From Actinernus sp. WN-2022 (lineage: Eukaryota > Cnidaria > Anthozoa > Actiniaria > Actinernidae): DNA of 64,000 bases. The notes beneath the pieces are model-generated. The model saw only the letters and a program-made list of their open reading frames with translations, was not told the origin of the DNA and made no database searches. Shown here in pieces: positions 60,330 through 64,000 of the stretch. Every line of letters starts with the position of its first letter. The stretch's first letter is position 1. Location: contig JAOWCC010001616.1 in the NCBI GenBank assembly GCA_030867875.1, positions 186,001 through 250,000 on the forward strand, given 5' to 3'. Both the position numbers and the translations under genes were made by a program.

Positions 60330-63300
60330 GTGTACCTGTTGTCTTTAAAAGCCAGAAAGTCACTTTTCAACTTTTCCCCCCCGATTTTTGTCAGACCTAG
60401 CGGAAAATGCTCATTGTCACTAAGCAAATCGTCACGCCAAACTTCAGGCAAATCGGTTGTTCACGAAAAAGTTCGAAATTCTACACCCCTCCACTCAAAA
60501 CACCCTCCCCCCATAAAATACCTAGAGATCAGGAACTCGTCTTTTTGCCGTTTTCTTGAAAGGGCAAATGACAGCTAAAGATTTTACTGGCCTTTCTAGC
60601 CTATAATTTACTTGTGTTGTGTTAGATCTATCCCATAATTTCTTTATTGGAGAGCTAGAGGTTTGGGTTTGGTTAGAAAAAGGCCATTTTCTGGTATTTG
60701 TACTCAATATACAGGAAACTTCCATCCATTAATCTTAATCTACAGGAAGAGAACGTTGTATTGCCGTATAGTGCATCGAAATCCATTAAAAGCTCGAGAA
60801 GTGGCGCCACATTGACATTTAGGTAACATAAGTAAGTTAATGTGTACCTGTTGTCTTTAAAAGCCAGAAAGTCACTTTTCAACATTTTTTCCCCGATTTT
60901 TGTCAGACCTAGCGGAAAACGCTCATTGTCACTAAGCAAATCGCCACGCCAAACTTCAGGCAAATCGGTTGTTCACGAAAAAGTTCGAAATTCTACACCC
61001 CTCCACTCAAAACACCCTCCCCCCCCCTCCCCCCATAAAATACCTAGAGATCAGGAACTCGTCTTTTTGCCGTTTTCTTGAAAGGGCAAATGACAGCTAA
61101 AGATTTTTCTGGCCTTTCTAGCCTATAATTTACTTGTGTTGTGTTAGATCTATCCCATAATTTCTTTATTGGAGAGCTAGAGGTTTGGGTTTGGTTAGAA
61201 AAAGGCCATTTTCTGGTATTTGTACTCAATATACAGGAAACTTCCATCGATTAATCTTAATCTACAGGAAGAGAACGTTGTATTGCCGTATAGTGCATCG
61301 AAATCCATTAAAAGCTCGAGAAATGGCGCCACATTGACATTTAGGTAACATAAGTAAGTTAATGTGTACCTGTTGTCTTTAAAAGCCAGAAAGTCACTTT
61401 TCAACTTTTTTCCCCCGATTTTTGTCAGACCTAGCGGAAAATGCTCATTGTCACTAAGCAAATCGTCACGCCAAACTTCAGGCAAATCGGTTGTTCACGA
61501 AAAAGTTCGAAATTCCACACCCCTCCACTCAAAACACCCCCCCCCCCTCCCCCCATAAAATACCTAGAGATCAGGAACTCGTCTTTTTGCCGTTTTCTTG
61601 AAAGGGCAAATGACAGCTAAAGATTTTTCTGGCCTTTCTAGCCTATAATTTACTTGTGTTGTGTTAGATCTATCCCATAATTTCTTTATTGGAGAGCTAG
61701 AGGTTTGGGTTTGGTTAGAAAAAGGCCATTTTCTGGTATTTGTACTCAATATACAGTAAACTTCCATCGATTAATCTTAATCTACAGGAAGAGAACGTTG
61801 TATTGCCGTATAGTGCATCGAAATCCATTAAAAGCTCGAGAAATGGCGCCATATTGACATTTAGGTAACATAAGTAAGTTAATGTGTACCTGTTGTCTTT
61901 AAAAGCCAGAAAGTCACTTTTCAACATTTTTTCCCCGATTTTTGTCAGACCTAGCGGAAATCGCTCATTGTCACTAAGCAAATCGTCACGCCAAACTTCA
62001 GGCAAATCGGTTGTTCACGAAAAAGTTCGAAATTCTACACCCCTCCACTCAAAACACCCTCCCCCCCTCCTCCCCCCATAAAATACCTAGAGATCAGGAA
62101 CTCGTCTTTTTGCCGTTTCCTTGAAAGGGCAAATGACAGCTAAAGATTTTTCTGGCCTTTCTAGCCTATAATTTACTTGTGTTGTGTTAGATCTATCCCA
62201 TAATTTCTTTATTGGAGAGCTAGAGGTTTGGGTTTGGTTAGAAAAAGGCCATTTTCTGGTATTTTTACTCAATATACAGCAAACTTCCATCGAGTAATCT
62301 TAATCTACAGGAAGAGAACGTTGTATTGCCGTATAGTGCATCGAAATCCATTAAAAGCTCGAGAAATGGCGCCACATTGACATTTAGGTAACATAAGTAA
62401 GTTAATGTGTACCTGTTGTCTTTAAAAGCCAGAAAGTCACTTTTCAACATTTTTTCCCCGATTTTTGTCAGACCTAGCGGAAAATGCTCATTGTCACTAA
62501 GCAAATCGTCACGCCAAACTTCAGGCAAATCGGTTGTTCACGAAAAAGTTCGAAATTCTACACCCCTCCACTCAAAACACCCTCCCCCCCCCCCTCCCCC
62601 CATAAAATACCTAGAGATCAGGAACTCGTCTTTTTGCCGTTTTCTTGAAAGGGCAAATGACAGCTAAAGATTTTTCTGGCCTTTCTAGCCTATAATTTAC
62701 TTGTGTTGTGTTAGATCTATCCCATAATTTCTTTATTGGAGAGCTAGAGGTTTGGGTTTGGTTAGAAAAAGGCCATTTTCTGGTATTTGTACTCAATATA
62801 CAGGAAACTTCCAGCGATTAATCTTAATCTACAGGAAGAGAACGTTGTATTGCCGTATAGTGTATCGAAATCCATTACAAGCTCGAGAAATGGCGCCACA
62901 TTGACATTTAGGTAACATAAGTAAGTTAATGTGTACCTGTTGTCTTCAAAAGCCAGAAAGTCACTTTTCAACTTTTTCCCCCCGATTTTTGTCAGACCTA
63001 GCGGAAAATGCTCATTGTCACTAAGCAAATCGTCACGCCAAACTTCAGGCAAATCGGTTGTTCACGAAAAAGTTCGAAATTCCACACCCCTCCACTCAAA
63101 ACACCCCCCCCCCCCTCCCCCCATAAAATACCTAGAGATCAGGAACTCGTCTTTTTGCCGTTTTCTTGAAAGGGCAAATGACAGCTAAATATTTTTCTGG
63201 CCTTTCTAGCCTATAATTTACTTGTGTTGTGTTAGATCTATCCCATAATTTCTTTATTGGAGAGCTAGAGGTTTGGGTTTGGTTAGAAAAAGGCCATTTT

Positions 63301-63905
63301 CTGGTATTTGTACTCAATATACAGGAAACGTCCATCGATTAATCTTAATCTACAGGAAGAGAACGTTGTATTGCCGTATTGTGTATCGAAATCCATTAAA
63401 AGCTCGAGAAATGGCGCCACATTGACATTTAGGTAACATAAGTAAGTTAATGTGTACCTGTTGTCTTTAAAAGCCAGAAAGTCACTTTTCAATTTTTTTT
63501 CCCCGATTTTTGTCAGACCTAGCGGAAAATGCTCATTGTCACTAAGCAAATCGTCACGCCAAACTTCAGGCAAATCGGTTGTTCACGAAAAAGTTCGAAA
63601 ATCTACACCCCTCCACTCAAAACACCCTCCCCCCCCTCCTCCCCCCATAAAATACCTAGAGATCAGGAACTCGTCTTTTTGCCGTTTTCTTGAAAGGGCA
63701 AATGACAGCTAAAGATTTTTCTGGCCTTTCTAGCCTATAATTTACTTGTGTTGTGTTAGATCTATCCCATAATTTCTTTATTGGAGAGCTAGAGGTTTGG
63801 GTTTGGTTAGACAAAGGCCATTTTCTGGTATTTGTACTCAATATACAGGAAACTTCCATCGATTAATCTTAATCTACAGGAAGAGAACGTTGTATTGCCG
63901 TATAG
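60330..63905 (+). repeat. Higher-order unit B5, seven monomers (a-b-c-f-g-h-i) ending at a MITE
   Basis: Anchors 60330, 60842, 61364, 61884, 62407, 62931 and 63452. Composition, the c-to-f junction with CAGTAAAC, and the terminal MITE all match unit B3. Anchor offsets are 32489 bp for the first five monomers, then 32491 and 32492. The 3-bp drift fits C-tract differences. Confidence 0.92.
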
Positions 63906-64000
63906 ACCCTATGCATAAAGCTGGAACCTAATTTACGTAAATTCAGAATTTTAACATTTGAAGAAAAATTGACACTGTATCCTGAAAGAGCAAGTACAAG
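63906..64000. mobile_element. MITE-like element, copy 6, cut by window end
   Basis: The left terminal repeat ACCCTATGCATAAAG and the following 80 bases match copy 1, after the same GTATAG at 63900-63905. The rest lies outside the window. Confidence 0.9.

Larger units (their letters stand above)
1..64000 (+). repeat. Satellite DNA array, ~523-bp monomer, ~117 copies
   Basis: One monomer repeats head to tail across the entire window. Anchors (GTGTACCTG) fall at 129, 654, 1178, 1701, 2225, 2753, 3275 and so on to 63452, with usual spacing 512-530 bp. From the anchor a typical monomer runs: a T/C-rich stretch ending TTTTTGTCAG; a central block with CTAGCGGAAAATG; a C-run tract; CATAAAATACC; a BglII site (AGATCT); TTTGGGTTTGG; a ClaI site (ATCGAT); an XhoI site (CTCGAG); GGCGCC; and AGGTAACATAAGTAAG before the next anchor. 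Copies look very similar by eye and differ by sparse, shared substitutions that define subtypes. No known satellite family is recognised. No coding gene lies inside: the only frames are short, open with TTG or GTG, and are copies of one another. Confidence 0.98.

Noticed and set aside
1..64000. CRISPR array or other prokaryotic repeat system
   Set aside because: The repeat unit is the whole 523 bp with no unique spacers between repeats, and there are no cas-like genes.

Overview
The whole window is non-coding tandem satellite DNA from a eukaryote. I find no gene, rRNA, tRNA, CRISPR array or prokaryotic operon. A monomer of about 523 bp (usual spacing 512-530 bp) repeats head to tail in one orientation from base 1 to base 64000. 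Counting from the first base of the conserved anchor GTGTACCTG there are about 117 monomers, and both window edges cut the array. The many short reading frames are the same stretches of monomer repeated; they open with TTG or GTG, not ATG. The organism cannot be named from this. A long satellite with higher-order structure, a short inverted-repeat transposon and a Penelope-like fragment fits a metazoan, perhaps a marine invertebrate, but that is a weak guess.

Monomers fall into recurring subtypes, and the subtypes recur in fixed orders (higher-order repeats, HORs). Region A (129-19847) is built mainly from loose 5- or 6-monomer units of about 2.6-3.2 kb. Region B (19848-31413) holds three units drawn from an ordered nine-monomer series a-b-c-d-e-f-g-h-i. 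Region C (31414-35398 and 39082-45489) contains monomers carrying a captured 388-389 bp transposon. A-type monomers return at 35399-39081 and 45490-55555. Region B returns at 55556-63905 with two more a-i units, and the window ends inside a sixth transposon copy at 63906. Most of 13.7-31.4 kb therefore recurs at 47.6-63.9 kb as a large rearranged duplication, offset by about 32.5-36.5 kb.

Three kinds of event interrupt the 523-bp rhythm. (1) A MITE-like element with 15-bp perfect terminal inverted repeats and a 6-bp target duplication GTATAG occurs five times complete and once cut by the window end. It is always at the same monomer position, so it inserted once and was then amplified with the satellite. 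(2) A single 231-bp insert at 19008-19238 has 5-bp TAAAA flanks and a minus-strand hammerhead-ribozyme-like fold, suggesting a Penelope-like fragment. The duplicated block at 54933-55555 preserves the empty site. (3) A 99-bp internal tandem duplication bounded by CCATT marks the start of each a-i unit and occurs five times.

Every monomer also carries a C-rich tract (G-rich on the minus strand, with G-quadruplex potential in most copies) whose length varies widely. It accounts for most of the monomer length differences. The main interest is the record of unequal crossover: hybrid monomers, deleted or duplicated units, and a transposon carried along by satellite expansion.
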